Source of the DNA: Oscillospiraceae bacterium
GTDB lineage: Bacteria > Bacillota > Clostridia > Oscillospirales > Oscillospiraceae
Direction: 5' to 3'
NCBI GenBank assembly: GCA_017415775.1
Contig: JAFQFC010000037.1
Coordinates: 27,053-91,052 of the forward strand
DNA: 64,000 nucleotides
Part shown: in pieces, positions 14,714 through 22,729 of the stretch
Layout of the letters: each line of letters opens with the position of its first letter
How positions within the stretch are numbered: the first letter of the stretch is position 1
Program-made: the position numbers and the translations under genes
Notes under the pieces: model-generated
Told to the model about the DNA's origin: nothing
What the model saw: the letters and a program-made list of their open reading frames with translations, nothing else
The model's database searches: none

Positions 14714-16363
14714 TCAGCGGTCATCCATGCGCTTCTTGGTCACCAGCAGTACCACAGCAGCCAGCACCAGCACGCCGCCGGCGATGTACAGGATGGTGGT
14801 ACCCATACCGCCGGTCTCGGGCAGCACGGCGCCCTTGTTGTTGGCGATGGTGATGGCAGCTGCGCCGGTGGCCGCATCGGCGCTGCCGGCCTCGCCGTCA
14901 GCGGTGACAGCCAGAGCGGTCAGGGCGTCAGCGGGAGCAAAGCTGTCCCAATTCTGGCCGTTGACGGTGGCGGCGGTGATCTCCACCACGACGGGGGCGC
15001 TCAGCAGGTTGTAGCCGGCGGGCGCCTTGGTCTCCTCCAGATAGTAGGTGCCGTCATCCAGACCGATGACCCGGAACAGACCGGCATCGTCGCTGACCAG
15101 CACGGTGGCCTCGTCCTTGCTGGCGGTCCAGCCGGTAACCTTCTTGTCAGCATTCAGCACGGCGTACTCGGGAGCCTCGGCGCTGCCGCGGTACAGCACG
15201 AACTCGGCGCCGGCCAGCTCGGTGGGATCGTCAGCCTCGGCGGTGGCACCGTCGATCTTGGTGGTGTCCAGCTCGTAGGTGAAGACGATCACAACGTCCT
15301 TGGGGGTCTCGCCGGTGGGCTGATCGTCCTTCTCGTCATCCTCGTCGATCTCGCCGTCGCCGTCGTTATCCTTGCCGTCCTTCCAGGAGTCCACGGTCCA
15401 GTTGGGGTTGTTGGCGTATTCCAGCGTCACTTCGTTGGTGTTGCCGTCCAGACCCACAGCGGCGTTCTGGTTGAGAACGGCGGTGTAGTCCACGATGACG
15501 TACTTGGCGCCGCTGTCACCCACAACGGCCTTCAGGTCGGCGCAGGTCAGGGAGAAGGAACCCTCGGCATCGGCACGGACGAAGGAACCGGTCACCTCGG
15601 TGTCGGCCTCGTCCAGCTTCTTGTCGGCGGACAGGAAAACCTTGACATTCTCGGGAGCGTTCAGGCCTTCGCTGTAGCTGTCGTGGAAGATGTACAGATA
15701 TGTGTCATACTGCGTCATGTTGGGCACGGTGCCGATCAGACGGAAGGGGACAGCGTCGCCCATGTTGTAGTCGGCCACATCGTTGAAGCCGGTGCCGTAG
15801 CCCTCGTCGGTGCTGTACTTGTCGTTCTCGCAGACCTTCTTCTCTACGGAGGGGGCGTCGGTCTTCAAACCGATGGTGATGCTTTCACCCACCACCTGCA
15901 GCAGGGCCTTGTTGTAGGCGCTGCCCTCAGCCAGGTTCTCGGTGGTATCCACGATCAGGTAGTAGCCGTCATCCAGGTCGTTTTCACCGGCGGCCAGCGC
16001 AATGCCGCTGCCCATCTTGTTGGCATAGGCGATCTCGGCCACGGTTTCGGCCAGAGCGGCATCGCTGTTGTTCTCGCCCAGCTCCTTGGCCACATCGGCG
16101 GCGGTGGCGCAGTCGGCGAAGCGGACGTCGGCGGCCTGCAGGGCGGCCAGGAAAGCGGCGAAGCTCACGCCGCTGCCCTCGGTAACGTCGGACAGGACAC
16201 CGTCCTCTTCACGGCCGGCAAAGACCTGATAGGCGGTAAAGCTGTGGCCCTCCAGCACGGCGGCGTCGGGCAGGGTGACGGTGGCGGCAAAGGCGGGGAC
16301 GGTCAGGCTCAGGGCCATCACCAGCGCCACCAGCAGGGCGGACAGTTTCTTGGTCATTTTCAT
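14714..16363 (-). CDS. Major pilin (isopeptide-forming, LPETG)
   Basis: This 549-residue backbone pilin has a signal peptide ending at PAFA near residue 26. An N-terminal domain runs to about residue 165. The lysine-containing segment APSVEKKV (residues 170-177) sits where the pilin-motif lysine is expected. An E-box (YYLEETKAPAGYN) lies in the last SpaA-like domain, and LPETG begins near residue 514 with a hydrophobic tail. An unusual acidic stretch at residues 329-348 reads like calcium-binding DxDxDG loops. The second ATG (16363) is chosen because AAAGGA sits 9 bp upstream; the first ATG overlaps that site. It is the substrate of the class C sortase next door. Confidence 0.9.
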   Translation of the reverse strand: MKMTKKLSALLVALVMALSLTVPAFAATVTLPDAAVLEGHSFTAYQVFAGREEDGVLSDVTEGSGVSFAAFLAALQAADVRFADCATAADVAKELGENNSDAALAETVAEIAYANKMGSGIALAAGENDLDDGYYLIVDTTENLAEGSAYNKALLQVVGESITIGLKTDAPSVEKKVCENDKYSTDEGYGTGFNDVADYNMGDAVPFRLIGTVPNMTQYDTYLYIFHDSYSEGLNAPENVKVFLSADKKLDEADTEVTGSFVRADAEGSFSLTCADLKAVVGDSGAKYVIVDYTAVLNQNAAVGLDGNTNEVTLEYANNPNWTVDSWKDGKDNDGDGEIDEDDEKDDQPTGETPKDVVIVFTYELDTTKIDGATAEADDPTELAGAEFVLYRGSAEAPEYAVLNADKKVTGWTASKDEATVLVSDDAGLFRVIGLDDGTYYLEETKAPAGYNLLSAPVVVEITAATVNGQNWDSFAPADALTALAVTADGEAGSADAATGAAAITIANNKGAVLPETGGMGTTILYIAGGVLVLAAVVLLVTKKRMDDR

Positions 16364-16426
16364 GGGTTCCATTCCTTTCTTATGCTTTCAGCATTTAAAA
16401 TATGTGGATCTGCGGGGACGCATGGT

Positions 16427-19400
16427 TCAGGAAGAAGCAATGTCCTCCCTTCGCTGTTTTCTGTGGTGATGCAGCAGGAGGATCGCTGCGGCGAATACCA
16501 GCAGCAGTCCGCCCAGGGTAAACGGTGTGGTGCCGATGCCGCCGGTCTGGGGCATGGCGTAGGCCAGCGAGTTGTAGACCCGTACCGTCAGCGTTTCGCC
16601 GTCGGCAAGGCTTCCGGCAGGCATCTGGGTCACAATGCGGTCCTCGATGCAGAACACCAGCGGCTCTGCCAGACGCATGTGACCGGCAGGCGCCCGGGTC
16701 TCCACCAGATAGTAGGTGCCGTCGCCCAGCTCCACGGAGTGAATGCCGCCGCTGAGGCCGTTGATGCTTTCGCTGGTCCACTGCTCCAGCAGCGTGCCGC
16801 GGCTGGTGGTGCCGGGGATCTGGACCTCGCCGCCCAGCCGGTACAGCGCCAGCTCCGCACCGGCCAGCAGAACGGGATCGCCGTTCTCATCGGTGCCGGT
16901 GGAGCATTTGAGGATCTGCACGCTCAGAGAATCCTTGGGTTCGTTGATCACCAGGAAGTGGAGGATCTCGCCCTCTTCCGTGGTGCGGGAGGTGGTCTCC
17001 ACCCGAGGCAGATAACCCACCACCGGCAGAGCTTCGACCGTGTAAGTCACGGCCTGGCCGGCGCTGTCCACAGCGCCCAGACCGTTCCACTGCCACAGCC
17101 AGCCGCTTTCGGCGCTGAGGGTCACCGCTTCACCGCAGGGACTGCCGCTGCACAGCAGCTGCACCTGCACGGTGTCGGGATGCTGGCCCTCGCCGACCCA
17201 CTGTACCTCGGCGGAAAGCGCAAGGAGGGGGATGGGGCGGTTGATCATGGTCTGGGTGTTCTGGTAGAGCTGGCTGTCGGGGAGGGTGTAGTAGCCCTCG
17301 GGAACAGCCACCTGCCGGGCAGTGTAAACGTAGGGGACACCGTTTTCGTCCGTTTCGGGCAGCTGGGCCCAGTCGTAGGACCAGCCGTTTTCGGCGCTGA
17401 GGGTCACCGCCTCGCCCCAGGGCGTATCATTGCGGTACAGCTGTACTGCGGTGGCGGCGGGTCGGGTCTCTTCTGTATCGCCCAGCCATTGCAGGACCAC
17501 CCGGAAGGCGGCGGGCCGGTTGGTGAGAAGGACGCTCTGCCCGGTCTGCTCCGCCGTGACGGTGTAGCCGGGGACGGCTGCCTGCTGAGCGGTGTAGGTG
17601 TGTCCCAGCGGCAGGCCGCCTGCATAGAAGGCAGGCCAGAGTTCCTTGCCGCTGTCGTCATAAGTGCGGTGGATGCGGAGGGGTGCGCCGTAGGGTACGC
17701 CGTCCTGCAGAAGCTGCACCGCCACAAGGTCGCCGTGGGTGGCCACGTCGGTCCAGAGGACCTGCAGGGTCAGATAGGTGGATTCCTTTGCTTCGCCGCC
17801 GATCTCCAGCAGGCCCTCACAGCAGATGCCGCCGCCCACGGCGGCGCTGTTGCCGCTGAGGAGCACCTGTGCCTCGGCCCGGGCAGCGCTTTGGGCTGCG
17901 GCGGGGAGAGAAGAAGTGTAGCTGCTGCCGGTTTGCGTCCAGTCACAGCTGCCGCCGCCCAGGGCTGCTGCCGCCATCGTCAGACCGGCGCTTTCGCCGG
18001 AGAGGTCGTTGGCTGCACCGGCTGCGGTGTTGCCGAAGAGGGCGCCGCCGTTGTCGGGAAGCAGTTTGTCATAGAGGAATACCTGGGCCCCGCTGCCTGC
18101 GGCGATGCCGCCGCCGGTGGTATCGGCCCGGTTATCGCAGATGGCGGTGCGGTTCAGCACGGCCTTGCCGGCCAGATGGATGCCGCCGCCGCTGCCGGCT
18201 GCGGTGTTGTTGGTGATGCTGCCGCCGCTGAGGAAGCTGCGGCTTTCCGGAGCCACGTACAGGCCGCCGCCGTTTTCGGCGCTGTTGCCGTCCACGGTGC
18301 CGCCCAGCAGATGCAGCGTGGCGCTGCCTCCCAGACAGATGCCGCCGCCGCTGTGGGCCTGACAATCCCGGATGGCGCCGCCCAGCATGGTCATGGTGCC
18401 TTCGCAGTACACGGCGCCGCCGTTTCCTGCTGTGTTGCTGTTTCCTGTCAGCACAGCGCCGTGGTGCAGGACCAGCTCGCCGCCGTCACGGACGGAGACC
18501 AGCGGTGCCGCAGCGCTGCCGCCGCAGAGCGTCACGCCCCGTCCAAGGGACAGCCTGCCGCCATCGGCCACGGTGACAAGGGGCCCGGTGAAAGCGTCAT
18601 GCCGCCGGAAGACGACGGTGCTGTCGGCGCAGTCCCATGCTGCCTCGCCGCTGACGGTCACCGTACCGGTGATGTACACGGTGCCGCCGCTGCGGACCAG
18701 CGTCATGGCCTGCTCCACCGTCTGTACGGCGGTGTCGGGGGTGAGACCGTCGCCGCTGTCGCTGCCGGTGATGCCGTTGAGATAAATGGCGTCTTCGCTG
18801 CCGCTGATGGCCAGGGCATAGACGGAGAAGTGGTCGGTGGTAAAGCTGACGGCGTCGCTGCCGCTTTGCGTATCCATGGCCTGCGGTTCGCCGTGGTCAG
18901 GCAGATAGTAAACGGTGCATGCACCGCTGTCGCTGGGCCAGTTGGCAGGCCGGATGGTGACGGTGAAGGGGGTGCCGTCCTCGCTCTGGGTCAGGACCTG
19001 TCCCTCGCTGTCCAGCACGGTGATGTCGTAGGCGCAGAGCAGCACCTGTCCGTTGACGGTGGGGCTCTCCGGCGTCACGGCGTAAGCCCGGGCCTGCGCC
19101 CCGGCGGGCAGCAGACCGGACACGGTGATGACGGTGTCATCCGCTGCCGGTACGGTGCAGGTGGGGTCGGTGTAGATCGTGGCGCTGACAGTGGTGGCTG
19201 CCGCAGCGCTGCCGGGTCCGGTCAGCAGGCCGTAGCCCAGGATATCGCTTTCGCTCAGATTGTAGCGGAAGGTGTCTACCCGGTGGCTGTGGTTGCCCTC
19301 GATGGTGGTCAGCTTGTTGTTCTCGCTGTCCACGCTGTAAACGATGCCCACGTGGTCAGCCTGTCGGGAGTTGTTGTAGTCGAAGAAGATGATGTCGCCG

Positions 19401-20680
19401 GGAACGGGGGTGTAGCCGTCGGCCTCACGGAACTGGTCGTTGGCCTTCAGCAGATCCACCCAGACGCCGCAGTTGGCGTCGTAGGGCATGGCGCTGCGGG
19501 GAATGTCCGCATAGTGCAGGCAGAAGGCGGTGAACATGGCGCACCAGTCACCGTAGCGGCTGCCGTACCAGTGTCCGTAGCGGCTGTAGCCCTGCATGGT
19601 GGTGCCGTCGGCAAGAACGGTGTAGTTCTTCACGCTCTCCTTGTAGCCGATCTGGCTCTTGGCCACGGCCAGCAGATCCTCCGCCGCCGTGCCGCTGAGA
19701 CTGTCGGGCAGGGTGGCCTCCCACTGGGCCGAGGACTCCACGTCCGCCGTGGGATCGGAGAAGCACAGCAGCTGATGGCTGTGCTCGCTCATGCCGCAGG
19801 TCAGCTGCGGCTCGGTGGTCTCCACCGGCAGCGTCACAAAGCAGCTCTCGCCGTGGACGTGACTTTCCAGCTGCAGCTTGCCGCAGCTCAGCACGCCGCC
19901 GCTGTAGCAAGCGTCGCTGTGATGGTGCAGCGGCTGCTCACGCCGCGGGCAGATCAGCACTGCCTCCGTGGCAGCCCGCTCTTCCTGCTGGCAGGAGAGG
20001 ACGGATTCCAGCGCATAGCAGCCATCGTCATGGCTGTGGCCCGGCTCTTCTGCCGCCGTGCAGGTGAGCAGCTGCGTTTTGCTGTAGCAATCCTCACCGT
20101 GGGTGTGCGCTTCGCCCTCGGCCTCGGTGCAGATCAGCTCGCCCTGTCCGACGGTGTAGCACTCCTCGCCGTGGGTGTGGCCGGGGGTCTCCTCCAGCGT
20201 ACACAGCAGATCAAGGCGCCGGACGGTGTAGCAGTCGTCACCGTGGCTGTGACCGGGATCGGCGGGCGTGTAGCAGTCCTCACCGTGGGTGTGGGTGGTC
20301 ACTTCCGGCAGGGGACACCACAGGGTCCCGTCCGCAGCGTAGCAGTCCTCGCTGTGCAGGTGGGCCACAAAGTCGGCCTTGCCGCAGGTCAGCACACCGC
20401 CGCTGTAGCAGCCCTCGGTGTGCACATGGATGCCCAGACCTTCCGCCGTACAGACGCCCTGCCGGGGTGCGGCGGGGATGCCGTAGCAGCTCTCTTCATG
20501 GATATGCTGGGTGAAGCCGCAAAAGGACTCTTTTTCCATGGTCAGCGCCGGCAGGATCAGCGCATAGGTGGTGCAGAACACCACCACGCAGCCCAATACA
20601 CCCAACGCCTTGCGCCATACGCTGCGCCGCTGCCGCTTTTTATGATATTTTTCAGCAGTTTTCAGCAATTCGTGGTTCAT
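16427..20680 (-). CDS. Giant pilus-tip protein: HxH/CY repeats, CHAP domain, beta-helix, Cna-B, MPQTG
   Basis: This protein has 1417 residues. A basic N-terminus and a hydrophobic segment (residues 26-47, ending ALILPALTME) act as signal or anchor. Residues 59-306 hold about eleven repeats of the type H-x-H-x-x-x-C-Y (for example HTHGEDCYT, HSHGDDCYT). A CHAP amidase domain follows (Cys380 in GDWCAMF, His443 in DHVGIVY, Glu461). A region with many GG turns and repeats such as GNGGAVY and GSGGGIHLAG (residues 630-965) looks like a right-handed beta-helix. At least three Cna-B-like domains lead to a non-canonical MPQTG signal at 1376. GGGAG lies 7 bp before the ATG at 20680. The first LPxTG-type gene of the operon usually encodes the tip adhesin; here it may also cut peptidoglycan. 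Confidence 0.85.
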   Translation of the reverse strand: MNHELLKTAEKYHKKRQRRSVWRKALGVLGCVVVFCTTYALILPALTMEKESFCGFTQHIHEESCYGIPAAPRQGVCTAEGLGIHVHTEGCYSGGVLTCGKADFVAHLHSEDCYAADGTLWCPLPEVTTHTHGEDCYTPADPGHSHGDDCYTVRRLDLLCTLEETPGHTHGEECYTVGQGELICTEAEGEAHTHGEDCYSKTQLLTCTAAEEPGHSHDDGCYALESVLSCQQEERAATEAVLICPRREQPLHHHSDACYSGGVLSCGKLQLESHVHGESCFVTLPVETTEPQLTCGMSEHSHQLLCFSDPTADVESSAQWEATLPDSLSGTAAEDLLAVAKSQIGYKESVKNYTVLADGTTMQGYSRYGHWYGSRYGDWCAMFTAFCLHYADIPRSAMPYDANCGVWVDLLKANDQFREADGYTPVPGDIIFFDYNNSRQADHVGIVYSVDSENNKLTTIEGNHSHRVDTFRYNLSESDILGYGLLTGPGSAAAATTVSATIYTDPTCTVPAADDTVITVSGLLPAGAQARAYAVTPESPTVNGQVLLCAYDITVLDSEGQVLTQSEDGTPFTVTIRPANWPSDSGACTVYYLPDHGEPQAMDTQSGSDAVSFTTDHFSVYALAISGSEDAIYLNGITGSDSGDGLTPDTAVQTVEQAMTLVRSGGTVYITGTVTVSGEAAWDCADSTVVFRRHDAFTGPLVTVADGGRLSLGRGVTLCGGSAAAPLVSVRDGGELVLHHGAVLTGNSNTAGNGGAVYCEGTMTMLGGAIRDCQAHSGGGICLGGSATLHLLGGTVDGNSAENGGGLYVAPESRSFLSGGSITNNTAAGSGGGIHLAGKAVLNRTAICDNRADTTGGGIAAGSGAQVFLYDKLLPDNGGALFGNTAAGAANDLSGESAGLTMAAAALGGGSCDWTQTGSSYTSSLPAAAQSAARAEAQVLLSGNSAAVGGGICCEGLLEIGGEAKESTYLTLQVLWTDVATHGDLVAVQLLQDGVPYGAPLRIHRTYDDSGKELWPAFYAGGLPLGHTYTAQQAAVPGYTVTAEQTGQSVLLTNRPAAFRVVLQWLGDTEETRPAATAVQLYRNDTPWGEAVTLSAENGWSYDWAQLPETDENGVPYVYTARQVAVPEGYYTLPDSQLYQNTQTMINRPIPLLALSAEVQWVGEGQHPDTVQVQLLCSGSPCGEAVTLSAESGWLWQWNGLGAVDSAGQAVTYTVEALPVVGYLPRVETTSRTTEEGEILHFLVINEPKDSLSVQILKCSTGTDENGDPVLLAGAELALYRLGGEVQIPGTTSRGTLLEQWTSESINGLSGGIHSVELGDGTYYLVETRAPAGHMRLAEPLVFCIEDRIVTQMPAGSLADGETLTVRVYNSLAYAMPQTGGIGTTPFTLGGLLLVFAAAILLLHHHRKQRREDIASS

Positions 20681-20697
20681 AAGCAAACTCCCGGAAA

Positions 20698-21288
20698 TTA
20701 TTGGAAGGTCCGTATTTCTGTAAGGGGCCAGACGCAAAGGGCGATGCGCCCCACGATCTGTTCTTCGGCCACGCAGCCGACGGTGCTGCTGCGGCTGTCG
20801 ATGGAGGTCTCACGGTGATCGCCCATCAGGAAGTACCGGGATTCCGGCACCTGATAGGGGAAGTCCAGATCACATTCGCCCAGCGCCTTTTCTTTCAGGT
20901 AGGGCTCGTCCAGCCGCTGACCGTTGACGTACACGGTACCGTCATCCTCAATGGTGATAAAGTCTGCCGGCCCGGCGATGACCCGTTTGACCAGCAGCTT
21001 GTTGCCCAGATAAAAGGCCACCAGCTCGCCCTGCTCAAACTCCGTGTCCTTCACAGACAGCACGATCTGGCCTTCTTCCAGCGTGGGGGACATGGAGGAG
21101 CCGAAGATCTGCAGCACCGGCAGCCACAGCGTGGCCACCAGGATGGCCAGCGCCGCCACCACGATCAGGGTGCCCAGCGTACCCCGCAGGGTGACGCCGT
21201 AGCGCTGCTTGTAGCGCTCCCGCCGCAGTTCCTGCCGCAGCAGTTCCGTTTCCGGCACCTGCGGCGGTGTTTTCTTCCGTCTTGCCAT
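20698..21288 (-). CDS. lepB: Type I signal peptidase of the pilus operon
   Basis: This 196-residue membrane protease has a single N-terminal transmembrane segment (residues 38-58). The catalytic Ser65 lies in GSSMSPTL and the catalytic Lys101 in VKRVIAG; the later box MGDHRETSIDSR is the conserved domain E. It removes signal peptides from exported proteins. Dedicated SPase copies inside pilin operons are known in Gram-positive pilus islands, where they process or fold pilins. The stop lies 17 bp upstream of the tip-protein start and the gene begins 4 bp after the coiled-coil gene, so it is firmly in the operon. Confidence 0.93.
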   Translation of the reverse strand: MARRKKTPPQVPETELLRQELRRERYKQRYGVTLRGTLGTLIVVAALAILVATLWLPVLQIFGSSMSPTLEEGQIVLSVKDTEFEQGELVAFYLGNKLLVKRVIAGPADFITIEDDGTVYVNGQRLDEPYLKEKALGECDLDFPYQVPESRYFLMGDHRETSIDSRSSTVGCVAEEQIVGRIALCVWPLTEIRTFQ

Positions 21289-21292
21289 GGCG

Positions 21293-21796
21293 TTACTCCG
21301 GCATGGTGGGCTTCAGGGGAACGGACAGCAGCTCCCGCAGACCTGCATGCTGCTGGTAGTAGGCGTCCAGGCGGCCGGCCACCTCGTCCCAGTAGGACTG
21401 GGACTCCGCCTTGGCTTTGGCGGTCATTTCAGCGCAGCGGACCTTGGCCTCGCTCTCCATGGCGTCACAGCTCTGGGCCGTTTCGGCCAGCATCACGGCG
21501 GCCTTCTCCCGGCTTTCCCGCTCCAGCTGGGCGCAGACGGCGGACTGCCGCTGGCTGAGCAGACGGATGTTCTCGATATAGTGGCGGCAGGACTCCTGGG
21601 CTGCATCGAAGATGCCGCTCAGCTGCAGCGATGCTTCGGCGATGGAACCGGCCGTGTTGATGGCGATCTCCTTTTTCTGCAGCGCAGCTTCGGTCTCGGC
21701 CAGTTTCTCTTTGACTACCCGCAGCTCCTCGCTCTGGACGATCAGCATCTCCAGAAGATCGGCCCGGGACAGTTTTCTCAAGTCTTTTTCATTCAT
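21293..21796 (-). CDS. Coiled-coil protein, first gene of the pilus operon
   Basis: This 167-residue protein is mostly helical. Heptad-like stretches span residues 15-50 (EMLIVQSEELRVVKEKLAET) and again 85-135. There is no signal peptide or transmembrane segment, so it should be cytoplasmic. I do not recognise a named family, though it resembles DivIVA-like or scaffold coiled coils. As first gene of a pilus operon, 4 bp from the signal peptidase, it may place the assembly machinery; this is inference. The promoter with TGTTAC repeats lies directly upstream. Confidence 0.7.
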   Translation of the reverse strand: MNEKDLRKLSRADLLEMLIVQSEELRVVKEKLAETEAALQKKEIAINTAGSIAEASLQLSGIFDAAQESCRHYIENIRLLSQRQSAVCAQLERESREKAAVMLAETAQSCDAMESEAKVRCAEMTAKAKAESQSYWDEVAGRLDAYYQQHAGLRELLSVPLKPTMPE

Positions 21797-21837
21797 AGCA
21801 ATAACCTCGCAGGAAGAGAATGATCCTATTTTGCTAT

Positions 21838-21871
21838 AGTATAAATGCTGCGGTGTAACAGCAGCGTAACA
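21838..21871 (-). promoter_or_regulatory. Activator-type promoter with TGTTAC direct repeats (pilus operon)
   Basis: Read on the minus strand, TGTTAC at 21871-21866 is repeated at 21860-21855. An 11-bp gap then leads to the -10 TATACT at 21843-21838. There is no -35 box. The geometry is identical, base for base in spacing, to the adhesin promoter at 9593-9626. Confidence 0.7.
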
Positions 21872-21917
21872 AAAAGCGTGCCTGCCACGGGGAAATCCGT
21901 GCAGACACGCTTTTTTT
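21871..21917. terminator. Hairpin terminator of the response-regulator gene
   Basis: AAAAAGCGTG and CACGCTTTTT close an extended imperfect stem (CTGC/GCAG and ACGG/CCGT inside) with T-runs on both strands. It terminates the minus-strand sensor-regulator operon arriving from 21938 and partly overlaps the distal TGTTAC repeat. Confidence 0.75.
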
Positions 21918-21937
21918 GTGCTTTTTCTCAGTCGGCG

Positions 21938-22729
21938 TCACATGAGCAGCATCCGGTAGAGCTGTCCGTTGCGCTCCTCGGCCCAGCAGTATTCCTGCAG
22001 GTACTGCCCGGCATACTTGTGGCCGGCCATCCGGTCGCCGGAGAGGATGTGGTACAGATCGCAGTCCACCTGATCGGTGCGCAGATAGCGGCGGTTTTCG
22101 TGGGTGGCCAGAATGTGGCTCACGCCCGCATCCTCCAGCAGCGTCAGCAGCCGCTTGTAGGTCATGCGGAACAGAGACTGGGTGCCGGCGTCATTGGGCC
22201 GCTCCGGCCAGAGGCAGGCAATGGCCTCGCCGGTGGTGATGCCGCTGTCGCCCCGGTCCACCAGCAGAGCCAGCAGCTCCCGCAGCTTGGAGCCGCCCAG
22301 CGGCAGCATGGCGCCGTCCACCGTTACCGACAGGGTGGGGATGGTCTCGATGACCACCCGGCTGGAGGGCAGGGGGCGGAAGACGCACTTGTTCAGCTCC
22401 TTGCGGATGTCGGCGGCGGTGTAGGGCTTGAGGACGTAACCTGTGGCGTCCACGCCCCAGGCATCCAGTGCGTACTGGTTGTAGGCGGTGACGAACACCA
22501 CCCGCAGGGCGCTCTGCAGCTCCCGCAGCCGCTTGGCCAGGGCCAGTCCGTGGATCCCCGGCATTTCCATGTCCAAAAAGGCGGCGTCTACCGTGTGGTG
22601 CGCCACCCAGTCCAGCGCCGACTCGCCGTCGGAGAACAGCTGCAGGGAGGTGATCTCCGGGAACGAGGCCACCGTCAGGCGAAAGTTGTCCAGTGCGGGC
22701 TGCTCGTCGTCTACATAGATCACAAACAT
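21938..22729 (-). CDS. Response regulator with SARP-like output domain
   Basis: This 263-residue protein has a receiver domain with phospho-acceptor Asp53 (AFLDMEMPG) and the conserved Lys in VLKPYT. The C-terminal half (from about residue 125) reads as a winged helix of the OmpR/SARP type followed by a short BTAD-like segment (YAGQYLQEYCWAEERNGQL). Such two-component SAPR proteins bind direct repeats near the -10. The ATG follows AGGAGG and overlaps the kinase gene by 10 bp. It lies just downstream of the pilus operon start, and its likely targets are the two TGTTAC-repeat promoters; this is inferred from position and site geometry. Confidence 0.85.
   Translation of the reverse strand: MFVIYVDDEQPALDNFRLTVASFPEITSLQLFSDGESALDWVAHHTVDAAFLDMEMPGIHGLALAKRLRELQSALRVVFVTAYNQYALDAWGVDATGYVLKPYTAADIRKELNKCVFRPLPSSRVVIETIPTLSVTVDGAMLPLGGSKLRELLALLVDRGDSGITTGEAIACLWPERPNDAGTQSLFRMTYKRLLTLLEDAGVSHILATHENRRYLRTDQVDCDLYHILSGDRMAGHKYAGQYLQEYCWAEERNGQLYRMLLM

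Noticed and set aside
14531-20818. 2095-codon reading frame antisense to the tip protein
   Set aside because: It lies opposite the tip and pilin genes, is made of GC-skewed low-complexity codons, and has no family motif or start signal.
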